Source: Paroedura picta
Taxonomy: Eukaryota > Chordata > Lepidosauria > Squamata > Gekkonidae
Assembly: GCF_049243985.1 (NCBI RefSeq)
Contig: NC_135369.1
Location: forward strand, 22,738,765-22,802,764
DNA: 64,000 nt
Direction of reading: 5' to 3'
The translations under genes were made by a program, and so were the position numbers. Below the pieces are notes generated by a model. It saw nothing but the letters and a program-made list of their open reading frames with translations, did not search any database and was not told the origin of the DNA. Positions 21,983-34,800 of the stretch are shown here, in pieces (the first letter of the stretch is position 1; each line of letters begins with the position of its first letter).

Positions 21983-22829
21983 GCATTCCAATTGCTATTC
22001 TGAACAATTATTCAGATGTGTTGCCTGAGTTGCCTTTGTCTAAGGGTTGTAGTTTTTTCCTGGTAGAGCTCCTGAGCTTTTTAAAAATGTATATGACATG
22101 CAGAAGTTCAACAGGCATCACTGTGCTGCAAACACATTATGCTTTAAATTTCTACCTGTCTGATTCATTGCTTAAAGCCACAGAAGCCCTACCAGGAAGG
22201 AAAAGATGACAATCTTCAAATGTTGACAATGAAGGCTGGGACAATGTCGTAAAGTTGAGGCAGAGTTCTCCACAGGTGTGCCTTTATACTGTATCCTGAA
22301 TGTGTTTTAAAATATTACACTGATATGCCTTTCTTCATGTAATGTTATTAGACCGCAGTTGCTGCTAAAAGTGTTGAATTCACCAGAAATGAAAAATGCC
22401 AAAATTGCATGTTTATTCCCAATCCGAACGAAACCACTTTTTACTGAGGGTGGGGTGGGTGTATAATGTTCTGCTACCTTAAATGAATGATGCTCTCTGT
22501 GTGAGTTTGTGTTTTTAAATAAACAGCATCTATATTTGAAATAAAGCAGCTTTAATTCAAAAACTGGAAAAAAAATAAACTTTGAAACAAAAGACACCCA
22601 GTTTATCCCTTATTTTCATTTCATTCTGTACATAACATTTTAAAAGCATCAACCACTGGTGGGAAGAGCTAAAATGAAATTTCCAGAGGTTTCTGGTAAA
22701 GCTGTTTTCTTTAAAGACCGCTTATTATGTGTGTTTTAAACTTGCACCTGACCAAAAATAAGTGCTTTGATTCCAAGGCTTTTTTTGTGACCACTATTCC
22801 TGCCAAAGTAGGTTGACATGGACAGAGAG
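21981..22829. other. Intergenic, AT-rich, no feature recognised
   Basis: Looks unique rather than repetitive, without a spliced or long frame. A conserved non-coding element cannot be ruled out. Confidence 0.3.
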
Positions 22830-23692
22830 GTTGTCAAGAGGCACCTGGTTTCACTAGATGAGTTCAAATTCCTGGACCAGAGAAGACTGGAGGAGAGCAA
22901 ATATTATCCCAGTCTTCCAAAAAGGGAAGAAAGGGGACCCTGGAAGCTACAAGCCAGTGAGTCTGACCTCTGTTGCAGGGAAGATAATGGAGCAGATGTT
23001 AAAGGGGACAATCTGCAAGGACAACTTGGTGATTCAGGGAAGTGAGCATGGATTTGTCTCCAACAATTTTGCCAGACCAGTCTGGTTTCCTTCTTTGACT
23101 GAGTGACAAGTTTATTAGATCATGGTAAATCAGTTGATGTCATTTACCTGTATTTCAGTAAGGCTTTTGACAAGTGTTTCCATGGGTACACTGGAGGACA
23201 CCAGACTGGATTTTGGATAGTTAGGTGGTTAAAGAACCACACCCCAAGAGTAGTTGTCAATGATATTTCATCAGATTGGAAGGAGATGAGCAGTGGGGTT
23301 CCTCAGGGTCCAGTACTTTTCCCCATTTTTAAATCAATTATCTGGATGAGGGGGTGGAGGGACTAATTAAATTTGCAGATGACATCAAATTGGGAGGAGT
23401 AGCAAACAGCCCAGAAGACAGAGTTCAACGATATCTGAACACGCTTGAAAAGTGGGCAAATGAGAACAAGATATACAATTCAATAAGGATAAGTGCAGAG
23501 TTCTATATCGGGGTCACAAAAATGACAAGCATACATACTGGATGAGAGAGATTCTTCTGAGTTAGCAGTATGTGTGAACAACATCTTGGGTTATGTAAGC
23601 TACATATGAGTAGATGGATGTGTGATGAAGCTGTAAGGAAGGTAAATGCAATCTTAGGTTGCATCAACAAACACATCATATTAAAATCACAG
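22830..23692 (+). mobile_element. CR1 LINE reverse-transcriptase fragment
   Basis: Broken frames carry CR1 RT blocks: WRRANIIPVFQKGKKGDPGS, VSLTSVAGKIMEQMLK, YFSKAFD, SSGVPQGPVLFPI and LIKFADDIKLGG (the ADD catalytic box). Stops and frameshifts separate the pieces, so it is dead. An L2-like tail follows without a CR1 end. Confidence 0.92.
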
Positions 23693-23694
23693 GA

Positions 23695-24080
23695 CTTTTT
23701 CAGCCTTGGCCTTTCAACCTGGTGGAATGAGCTCCCGGAAGAGCTCAGGGCCCTGACACGGCTATCATAGTTCCGCAGGGCCTGCAAAATGGAGTTCTTC
23801 TGCCAGACATTTGGTTGAGGCCAGGCTGTAGAAGACCAGGTCCCTCCTCCAATGGTCCTAATGGCTTTCATGGCCTTAAATGCCCCGTCCATCTTGGACA
23901 ACCTCCCAAGGCTGGTGGGTGGTGCATACTAGGACTGGTTGGGGAAATTGGGGAGGGTTCTGACAGGTTTAGGCCACTGGGGAAATGTGTTTTATTCTTG
24001 TTTTATTGTGTTTTGTAAACTGACACGAGCCAGCATGGTCTGGGAGTGGCAGTCAATAAATCGATAAATAAATAGTGCTA
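23695..24080 (+). mobile_element. L2-like LINE 3' end
   Basis: ACCTGGTGGAATGAGCTCCC and TTCCGCAGGGCCTGCAAAAT lead to TTTGTAAACTGACACGAGCC and a TAAA tail. Confidence 0.75.
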
Positions 24081-24875
24081 CTGTATATTGCATTTGTCAG
24101 ACCACACCTGGGTGTAGTTTGCATGGAGCTTTTTACCTACTCCCAGCTTGAATAAATCCCTCCCATCTACAATAAATTCGATTTCCATTTTGATTTTGAG
24201 CACTTTAAATTTTCCCTCTGCAACATGCACGATTGATCCAGAGTGACCCTACCTTTCCCCCGCAATATCCAGAAGTGGCTATAACCCTCAATATTTGAAA
24301 AAATCCCCATCAGCAAGTGTGCAGCTTCCTGCTTTTTGCGAATTAACTCTCTTCTCCACTCATAGCAAAGCAGTCTTCACTGATTGTCCAGTCAGTTCAA
24401 AAACTTCCTGGTTCCTGGTTGCAAGGCTTGTTTTAAAGTGTCTTAGCTCCAGAAGCTCTAACTTCCCTCCGCAGAGATTTGCCTCTTGGATTTATTCCCC
24501 CCTCCTCTGCTGTCTCCAATCCTCTCCCTCCCACGTGTTCAATAAAAGAGGCTCCTGCTGCACTTGGCTCCCCTCCCAGTTCTGAGCTTTCCCAACCAAT
24601 CACAAGGGGCTGGAAGAGACCACAGGAGGCCATCCAGTTTAGCCCCTCCCCTTCTGGAGACTTTAAAAACACAACAGGTGCTCATCCAATATCCTCCTAA
24701 AAACTTCCAATGAGGGAGATGTGAACCCCGAAGTCAAGCAAAAGGGGCCCTATCATTTGGAGTTAGGATTAGGTGAGGCAAAGAAAGGGAGGGAAACCCT
24801 CCTGACCTTAACGTTGACTAATCTAGCGGAATATTTTTATGCCAGTCTCATGCTTATTAGGCAGTGCCACTTTAC
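24081..24875. other. Intergenic, no feature recognised
   Basis: No supported coding or repeat signal. Confidence 0.3.
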
Positions 24876-25005
24876 AGCAAGGAGGGCAGGATGCTGTTTC
24901 CATTGGCTACAGAGGAGAGGATGTGCAGTAATGGGTTTAAACTTCAAGTTGATCAGGTTGGACTAGATGGCCTCTATGGACCCTTCCAACTCTTTGATTC
25001 TGTGA
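24876..25005 (+). mobile_element. CR1 LINE fragment, internally deleted
   Basis: GGATGCTGTTTCCATTGGCT is joined directly to GGTTGGACTAGATGGCCTCT; the middle of the CR1 end is missing. It lies 165 bases before the first cystatin's CpG island. Confidence 0.85.
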
Positions 25006-25169
25006 CACTGTACAGTTGGATATGCAGTCTCCCTTCTGAATATATCCCAAATTTGGGGAGCCTTTGTACGCGAATTCCAGAAAGAGAAAGGCTCCCCTCA
25101 CACAACCCTAAAACCCCACCCCAAAGATCTCTTGCCTGCAAAATCCAGAGAAGAGCGATGACCCGAGGG

Positions 25170-25860
25170 CAGGGAGGCACCTGCGCGCGCGACAAGGCGC
25201 GGCTCCTTCCAGGAACAGGGGTGTGTGGCTCCGCCCCTTACCTGCCCATTCCCGCCTCTCCCGGCCGCTCTGTGGGCGGGGCGCCCGCTTCCAGGAGTGG
25301 GCGTGGCCTCAGGCTCTCCGGACTTAGCCGGCCGCGCTGGCGCAGCCGCTCATTCGCAGCCATGGTGCGTGCCTCGCGGAGCTGCCTGTCGGGCGCGTTG
25401 CGCGGCTTCGCGCTTTGCCTGCTGCTGCTGTGCCTGCCCGTGTTGGCCGCCGACCGCCGGATGCTGGTCGGGGGGTGGCGCGACCGCTCCGTGTCCGACG
25501 GGGACGTGCGGGAGGCGGCCGGGGTCGCCGTCAATCACTTCAACCAAGTCAGCAACAGCCTCTTCTACAGCCGCTCGCAGGAGATCCTCAAGGCGCAGAG
25601 CCAAGTACGTTTCCCTTTGGGGGCGCTGCATGGCTTCCTCCTACTCCGCAGCAGCCTGATGCTCTGGAAGGATGGCGCTTAAGGGGGGGGGGGGCAGAAC
25701 AGCTGTCCCGGAGCAGATCAGCTGCTGGCGGATCTCTCGGGACGCGTGCCGGGTGGGTGGGTCCGCCAGCGGGAGAAGCGTTCTTTGCAGTTGCGCGGTG
25801 GGGAAGGGGATGCGCTCTGTGCTTGCTCAGAGGCGCTCTAGCCACACTTCACGCGATCCG
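25170..25860 (+). promoter_or_regulatory. CpG-island promoter of the first cystatin gene
   Basis: GC and CpG content jump sharply over AT-rich flanks and enclose exon 1. GC boxes are visible at 25231-25237 (CCGCCCC) and 25274-25282 (GGGCGGGGC), about 80-130 bases before the start codon. I see no TATA box. This fits a broadly expressed promoter. Confidence 0.7.
25362..25604 (+). CDS. First cystatin, exon 1
   Basis: Encodes the signal peptide, the N-terminal trunk, the alpha helix and the legumain-type loop, and ends with the Gln that opens QVVEG; donor GTACGT at 25605. Human CST3 exon 1 ends at the same Gln. Confidence 0.9.
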
Positions 25861-28800
25861 AAGGCATGGCAGTGAATGCTGAGCCGCAGCGCCTAGGAAA
25901 CGCTGGGTGGGTGCGCCTGTGTGTCTGGGGACAGGGGGAGAGGGGTAGGAGACCTGAGCTTGGAGGGATCAGCAAGTAGGGCTGGGTGTTGAGGGGCTGC
26001 CCTGCATGTCTGCAGACGAGTTGCTAAAAGATCTCACGGATGAGGAGGGATCTCAGCTCGGTTTACACTTTCAAAAGTGGGGTGCTCAACCCTATGGCCT
26101 TTTTTATGTGCCTTCCTTGTATAAGGCAGCTTAATAGCTTTTAGACAGGTGTCTAGTGCTTCTGAAAAATTTCCGGACTCTTGTCTCCTTGCAAAGGCCC
26201 TTTGAAGGTAGGCTGGTATGGCCTGATGGCCTGAGTCGCTTGCTTGGTGAGTGGTGAGATTTTAGTTAGAAGAAGAAGAAAAGTTGGTTACCCGGCTTTT
26301 CACTGCCTGAAGGGGTTTCAAAGCGGCCTTTCCTTTCCTCTCCCCACAACAGACACCCTGTGAGGCAGGTGGAGCTGACAGTGCTCTGACAGGACTGCTC
26401 TGTGAGAACAGCACTATCAGGGGTGTGACTAGCCCAGGGTCACCCAGCTGGCTGCATGTGGAAGAGTGGGGAATCAAGCCCAGTTTACTGGATTAGAAGC
26501 CACTACTTCTGAGTTCAAGTTATGCTGTTGTGCTGTTTATCGGGGCTGCTGAGTGTTCAGAGCCAGTGAGTGGCTTGACTGGATGGGTGCTGATAGAGAT
26601 GGGTAGGCTCCCATTTGCCAAACGCTGAAACTATGAGGAGGGCTAAAGTGTGGGTAGTTTGATTTGGCAGTATGGAGGGGTGATTTTAAGTGGGAAGGTC
26701 AGTTTTAGGGATACTCTCAGTGCTGTGGCAAGCCCAAGATCACCCAGCTGGCTGCATGTGGAGAAGGAGCGGGGAATCGAACCCGACTCGCCAGATCAGA
26801 AGTCCACACTCCTGACCACTACACCAAGCTGGCTCTAGTCTGGAAAAAGGTGGATGAGATATACATAGCAAGCCACACTGCATTTCAGGAACAATTTGTG
26901 TAGTGTGTTCAGAGAGTTCAAAGTGCTTTGCTTAGGCTAGGATTGCCAACTCCTTACCCACCTCTGCTCTTGTGCCATAACAACTAGTTGGCCAGCAGTC
27001 CTTAGCAAGCAAGACGGGCGTTAAAAGACAGTGTTGGCAGTAAGTTGTAAAAGTCTTCATAAAAACGAAGCTTCAGTATGCATTTGCAGGGCGCCCTTGT
27101 TGCCTGCCTCTCAGTCAATAATGGGGTATTTCATGCCTTGTGCTGCTCTGTAAAACACCAAATGCTATAAAAGCAAGCCTGTTGAAGAATAATGTTGTTT
27201 CCCCAGGTGGTAGAAGGAATAAGGTACAGTCTGAAGATTTTGCTGGTGAGCACACGGTGTGACAAAAGAAGCAAGCAAGGACTGACGCATTTGGACCTGG
27301 GACGATGTGAGCTGCCCCCAAGGACGGAACAGCAGGTGAGAAGGCAGAGATTGGACGGGACCAGGGGTTTGGATCTGCTGTGTGATGCTCAGATAGGGCG
27401 AGACACCACTAGTCTTGTAACCTGCTTGGAAAGGATTTAAAATGCTATGGTTCTCCTTTTCTTCCATGTATTAGGGTCTGAGCAAATGTGCGATTTTTTG
27501 CCAATGCTAAAAACACTTTGTTAGAAATCCCTATCCCTTGCAGTCCTCAGGGTTTCTTGGCTAGAACTTGAGTTATTAATACAATTTTTAATTGGGTTAA
27601 CTTTGTGGTGTGTTTTGTATCAAATGCGGGTGGTCTAGAATTATGGCCTTTGTACTGTGATCTAGGTTTATTATGGCTTTCTAACTGGTTTTGTGTCTCC
27701 ACTAGCAATGCACCCTTGTCTGAGTTAATGGGCAGCAAAGGGCTGTTTATAATGCCCGCCTGTGTGATGGCAAATGAGAAGGCCTTGGGGAATTTAATTA
27801 CTCAGTTTGTCCCCTTCTTTCTTCCCAATGGGGACCCAAACTGGTTTACACCATTCTACTGTCCTCCAATTTATCCTTGCGACAACCCTGTGGGAAAGGC
27901 TAAGTTGAAAGAGTGGCTGTTCTTAGGTCATCCAGCACAAGTATGGCTTCAAACCCAGGTCTTCCAAATGCTGATCCAAAAGTCTTAGCCAAACCTCTAC
28001 TGGCTCATAGACACAGCCAGCCTTCTGTCTTTAGTGTGAAAGAGAGCAGTTTTCCAGTGCCATCCAGCTAAATTTAGATATGATGGCTGAGAACCTAGCT
28101 TTCCCCATGGTCAAAACCACCCGAATGCAGAAGGTTCTTAGTTTCCTGCCTAAAGCAAGAAGTGTTTAGCTGTGGTAGCCACTGAATAGCTATCAAAAAA
28201 GAAGACAGGGTAAACATCGTATCCTTGGTGTGTGATGCTCACTCAACAGGTCCTTCCTGTTGTTACTGATGAATCATCAGAGTGGAGTTTAAGTAGCAGG
28301 TTCTCTTGTCGAAACCAGTACCCTGTTGGTTGCATCACTGTCTTGGTGCATTCCTCCCAATCATTAAAATGGGCTACATCACTTCATGGTTTTGAGATGA
28401 TGTTGGCATGCGTGGAGATGCTGCCTGGCATTTATGTCTGGGATTGCTCATGCGCGCATGAAAGGTCACCCCTTGATGCTTCCAAAATCTGGCAGCTTCA
28501 GTACACATGACCCATCCCCAAGAATCCCTGGTATCCCATTCAGTTAGAGTCAGAAGTCAGTGTTACGACTGGTGGCAGGTTATTGGCTCACTAACAGCTG
28601 TCAATTATTGCAGAATAGGGCGGGTTATCGAGGGGTGATATAGATAAGGCTTGAGTTCCTTTTTGCTGCATCTCGCTTTATTGTTTAATTAATTGCATGT
28701 AGTGTTATTTATGGGTTTTATTGTATGGGTTTCTATTGGGGTTTTATGTGTTGTGACTCACCTTGAGCCTTCGGGGAGAGGTGAGAAATAAATCCAAATA

Positions 28801-31800
28801 TTATAATAGTAATAATAATAATAATAATCTAAGAATGCTATTGGCTGCTTTTCCTTTTATTTCTGCCTAAGGTAATTTGTGGGTAGGACCACAAGGGCCA
28901 TCATGACAACCGTCTCCCCAGCATCCCTGTTTGTTACCAAGGGCAAGGATGAGGGTTGCTTTATCTCCTGAGCCAAGCTTGCCTGCTGTGTAAGCATCTC
29001 AAACAGGAATCCAAACTCTCCTTTCTGGCCAAAGTTCTTGTCTAGAAATGCTAGGGACAGAGTCACCATTAGTGGGTGGTGCAGGGTAGGGTCACCAGCT
29101 CCAGGTTAGGGAACCCCTTGATATTATTATTAATATTATTTTTTATTTTATTGCCCACCACTCCCATACAATGGCTCATGGTGGGTTACAAAGTCCTCAT
29201 TAAAAATCCCATTAAAAGGCCAGACTGATGGAATATAAACACAGCAACAGGCGATAAATAAAACAAGCCCCACACCCAAGACTGATACCCATTTCTGGAG
29301 GCTGGAGAGGCCTCAGGGACCTCAGTGGGGAACAAGGCCATGGAGTCCACCCTCCAAAGCACCCATTTTCTCCAGAAGATCTGATCACTGTATTCTGGAG
29401 ATAAACTGTAATTCTGGATCCCACCTGGACTTAAGGCATGCCCGTCTTAAAAATTGCAATAATTCACTACAGCTGTTCAAAAACACGCTGCACCATTCCA
29501 CATGTGCTTTGTAAATAGCACAACCTTTTGAAGGCTCTGCTGAAGATTGCTATGAGCCACCAAGATTTCAGTAAAGAAATAAGGGAACTGGGGAGGGCTG
29601 TCACAATCCTCCCACTCTTCCCCAAGAAAACCTCCAGTTTGCAAACTCTTGGACGGGGCAGGATGTTTCCCAACCATTTCCATTCTAGCATTTTTTTTGT
29701 TTCTTTCAACGGGCAACCGAAGAGAAAAAAACTTGCCCATGAAGCATGGCTCATATAGGAGCAGGGTTGCATAGTTAGATCTGCACATGGCCAGATTTTA
29801 TTGTGTTTTCAGCTGTTGTGTAGATACTGGGGCGTGCTGTGTTAATACTTCAAGTATTTGGGAGTGAAGTGTGTGTGTATGCGTGGGGGGGGGGTTAACC
29901 CTTAATATCAAATAGGATAGGGACCAAGGCTCGGTGGTAGAGTATCTGCTTTGCATGCCGAAGAAGAGTTGGGTTTTATACCCTGCTTTTCACTACCAGA
30001 AGGAGTCTAGCAGCAGCTTACAATCACCTACCTTCCTCTCCCCACAATGGGCACCCTGGGAGGTTGGTGGGGCTGAGAGAGTTCTGACATTTAAAAGCAG
30101 CAGGCAATGTGGATGGCCTCCACCTAAGAAATACTTCTAAAAAGTCTGATCTAAAACATTATTAACGAGTGCAGCACCAAGGAATTAAAGCAACATTAGA
30201 AAAGCCACAGCCTACAAAATTAATTTCAATAGGGAGAAGTGTAAAGTATTGTATTGGGTTAATAAAACTGATGTATAAATATGAGATGGGGAGTACCTGG
30301 CTTGGTAGTTGTACATGTGAAAGGGCCTTAGGAGTTCTGGTGGGCAATCAGCTGAATATGAGCCATCAGTATGGCCGCTAAGAAGGCTATAGTGATATTA
30401 AAGTACATTGCTAGGAGCATAGAATCTAGAGGAAGGGAAATTAGCACACCACACTATTCTGTATTGGTTAGACTTCATTTGGAATATTGTGTCCAGTTCT
30501 GAGTACTGCAGTTCAGGAAGAATATTATTACATTGGAATTAGAATGGTTGAGGGGTTAGAATCCATGTCTTACAAGGAGAGGTTGAGAGAGTTGGGTATG
30601 TGTACTGTGGAGAAGCGGTGATAGTATGGCTTTTTTAATTACGTAAAAGGTAGATATGTTTAAGGGGGGGGGGCAACTTGTTTCCTGCAGCTTTAGAGAC
30701 AAGGACTAGGAGCAGTGGGTTCAAATTATGGGAAAGGAGGTTCCACTTAAATATTAGAAAGCATTTTCTGTCCGTGAGAGCTGTCCGTAGATGGAATATG
30801 CTTCCTCAGAAGGTGGTGGAATCTCGCTCATTGGAAGTTTTTAGGAGGAGATTGGATGAGCATCTGTCAGGAGTGTGTGATTTAAGCCAGTGGTCCCCAA
30901 CCTGCGGGCCGCGGCCCGGTTCCGGGCTGCAAAGGCCATGGCGCTGGGCCGCGGCTCCCTCTCCCCGCCCCCCCCCCGCAGTAAAAAACTTCCCAGGCTG
31001 CAAGCTTGTGGCCCGGGAAGCTTCTTACTGCGGGAGGGCGGGGAGAGGGAATGAGGGCCGGGCCGCGCAGGTGCGGCCCGATCTGTGGGCGCGGCCCGCG
31101 GGTACGGCCCGATGCACGGGCGCGGCCCGATGCGTGGTCGTGGCCCGTGCGGGCGCGGCCCGATGCCCTACCGGTCCCCAGCCTCATAAAGGTTGGGGAC
31201 CACTGATTTAAGCCTCTGAGAAACTGGGGAGCTGGACTGGATGGCCTTCTATGATCTCTTCCACCTCTGTGCAAAGGAAAACCACACTGCTGTTAGCAGG
31301 TATTTATTAATGTAGGGCAAGCAGGATAGCTGTAGGAGGAAGAATTCCAAAATTAGTCATCCAACAGAAGTTGAGAGGGCGGGGGCAGTTTTCCCCCCAA
31401 ACACAGACCTCTGAGGAAAACAGAGTGATAGTACTGTTGGGGCAGTTTGCAGCCAACAAACATGAGTCTTATGGCCCTTGAGACTAATGCATTTGTATTC
31501 TAGCACGGACTGTTGTGGTCTAGAGCTTGTTGCTTCACAGGGGAGTGGCTGTGGTTTGAAGGCAGAGTATTTGCTTTGGATGCAGAAGGTTTCAGTTAAA
31601 GGAATCACACAGTAAGAGCTGCTGCGAGACAATATTGACCTTGAGAGGTGGAGGGTCTGCCTTGGTATAAAGTAAGTCCGATAGCGCCTTTAAGACCAAC
31701 AAAGATTTATTCAAGGCATGAGCTTCCGAGTGCATGCACAGAGTGCATGCACTCGGAAGCTCACGCCTTGAATAAATCTTTGTTGGTCTTAAAGGCGCTA

Positions 31801-34800
31801 TTGGACTCAATTTTTGTTGAGCTACTTCAGACCAACATGGCTACACACTTGAATCTATTGGTACAAAGTAGTTTCAGATGTCCAGATTCTCAGATTAGTC
31901 CTTGATGACGCTGTGGCTGTTGCTAAGTCACCCCTCCTTCGTAAGCAGAGCAGGGAGGCTTTCTAATGCTTCCGGATTTCGGGGTCATTTTGCCCAGGTG
32001 GATTTGTAGCACTCCTGTTTACTTAAAATGCCCGCCTTTGTGTACAGACTTGACGAAATGTTACGGCTTAATGTAAGCTGCTTTGAGTCCCCTGGATTAG
32101 GAGAAAAGCAGGATTTGTAAATAAGTACAAATTGAACGTTGAGGCTTGGCAGGGTGAAGTTTTCCTCTTTATCCCTGCTGTTTCAAAGCAGTTTTGTGTT
32201 GCTTCACTGGCTGGCCTGTCTAAAGGGATCTTCTGCTGGGGGAGGGGCTTTAAATATTGCCTTTCTCCTCATCGTCAATTATGCGATTATAAAATAATTG
32301 TCATGAAGAGAAATAAGCTCTCCCCTGGAATAATCAAGAAAGAATTACAGGCAATGGCTTTAAATATTGGTGCAGCTGTGGAATTGAATGAGGTATTTTA
32401 GAAGATTTTAAGTGGTTTGATTAATTATTGTAAATTATTTTAATGCTGTTCAGTGCTATTTGTATCCAATTTTTATGTTGTTAACTGCCCTGAATTGGCT
32501 TGCTGGAAGGGGCGGTCAGATAAATCTAAGTCATTAATAATAAATAAATAAGATTCACTGGAAACAGAAAAGTAGAAAGGAAATGACTTATTCCCCTCCT
32601 CTCCTGAAAAAGGAACTAATTAAGGAGTTGTTCAGGAATGTCCCACAAACGGAGTCATTCAGGAATGCTCAACAAGTGAACAGGGAAGATTCAACTGAAG
32701 CATGACAAAGGAATTACCACAGCCTCTGATTATACAATGCTGCTGAGGGATTTGTTTCTGCCACCACCTTAGATAGCTTTAAAAGCAGATTAACTAGATA
32801 CATTGAGAGTTTTAAGTAATGATCCGGTTCAAGGTTTGGGTTTTAACCTTTAAGGCCTTTCACGATCTGGGCCCCGTGTATCAGAGGAACCACCCCTCTG
32901 AATACATGCCCCAGAGAGCACTACGATTTAGTGATTCCAGCCAGTTAGGGATCCCTGGCCCCAAATAAATACATCTGGCCTCAACCAGAGCCCTGGCTCC
33001 TGCCTGGTGGAATGAGCTCCCCAGGGAGATCAGGGCCTGGACTGAACTTGCCAAGTCCCTGCATGGTGGAGCAGGTTGAGGCCAGCCAAGAAGTTATACC
33101 ATCTATATACTTCCCTCCCCTCCTTCCTTCCCTCCCCTACCTAATCTTTAACCGCTCCTGCGGAGCGGATTAAATAAAGGAGTAAGGGCTAAAGAGGAGG
33201 AGATAGGGCAGGCTCTGTCCGGGATAAAAACTCGGAGGGCCCAATCAGGAGCCGCGAAGCGGCTCCTGATTGGGCCCTCTGAGTGTCACTCGAGGGCCAA
33301 GCAGCCAATGGGGAGCTGCACAAAGCGCGGCTCCCCATTGGCTGGTTGGCCCAGCCTTGCCTGGGCCGGCCAGGGAGTCAGAGGAAGACGCCTTCTCCGG
33401 CTGTAAGTCCCCCGGCCGGCTTCCCCTCACCCAGTGAGCCTTCTGCCGGGCCCTGGGGCAGACTCCATGTTTAGAGGCAGTTTATCTCTGAATGGCAGTT
33501 GACGGAGACACCCTGGAGCATCTGACTACTGTGGGGATTAGAACACTGGACTAGAAGAACCTCCATCTGACCTGGGAGGGCTCTAAATATGTTCTTAAAT
33601 AGAGCAGCTGAGGAACAAGATTTGAAGGAAGAAATGGGACTTCTGCTGAACTGGATTTATTCAAGTAAACATAATGGATGGACAGGCCAAGGGAAACAGA
33701 GCACTGGCTCATGGCTGCCCCTTATGAGTCCGTCCAGCTGATCCCTGAAATCATAGTAGCCAGCCAGGCTGTGTGTGAGAGCCGCCTTTCTTGCTGGCAC
33801 ACATGGAGCTTAGCAAAGGGGGCAAATAGGCGGGCAAGCATTGAGGTAAAGGAGACCACCTCAGAAAGCAGCCCAGTGTCGAGGGTGGGGACGGGTGATG
33901 GAGCAGCAGAGTCCTGCTCTGGCTCTCTTCCCGCCATTTCCTGTAGGAGTGTCTGTGATGTCACTTCTGGTGACATGTGACTTCTGGGGCATGGCTGAGA
34001 GGTGTGGCCTGCTGACATCACTTCCAGGGTTTCTCAAAGGCTGAAGAAAGTTTCAGGGTTTCCTCAATGGTAAAAAGGTTGAGAAAGGCTGGTTTACAAC
34101 ATCATTTGCCCCTCCTCTTTTTCATCCTCACCATTTCCCTGTGAGGTTGGTTGGGCTGACAGAGAAGAGATTGTTCCAAAGTTACTCTGAGAGAATTAAT
34201 GGTTGAATGGGGATTTGAAACAGTCTACCAAATTCCGTCCTGGCACTCTAACCACTATACTTCACTTCTACCTAGCCTTGACCAGGGCCAATTCTGCACA
34301 TGTTGGATAATGCACTTTCAATGCACTTTGAAAGCAGATTTTCCTGTTCTGCACAGGAAAATTCAGCTGTAAAAGCACATTGAAAGTGCATTATCCAATG
34401 TGTGCGGAATAAGCCCAGGCTGGCCCAGGCTAGCCAACTTTCACAAGCTAAGCAGAGTCGGCCCTGGTGAGTTCTGCCACCTCTGAATCTTTTTTTGAAA
34501 ACCCCTTGAGGCATTGCTTGAGTCTGCTGTAGTGTGAAGCAAATAAATAACCTAGCCTTTGACCGATTAAGAAAACCCTGTCATTTTCAAAATTATAGCT
34601 TCTCTAATTGTTTTAACATGTTTTAAAACAACACCGTTGCTGTTGACCATATTGCCTTGGAATGAGTTCTTTTTTTTTGATGCCTGCTGGTATTCATTTG
34701 TTTAAATTGGGCTGTGTTTTGTTTATTTTATGGTCTTGTAACGGGCTTGGGCTTCCAATAGCCTTGCGTGAGAGGTCATGGTGGCCCTAGGGACAGGAAG

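Noticed and set aside
24864-25361. In-frame extension upstream of the first cystatin's ATG
   Set aside because: It runs back through a CR1 fragment and the CpG-island promoter; the ATG at 25362 has a good context and opens a signal peptide.
33678-33980. 100-codon open frame in intron 2 of the first cystatin
   Set aside because: No domain, no splice support, overlapping open frames on the other strand; judged chance.
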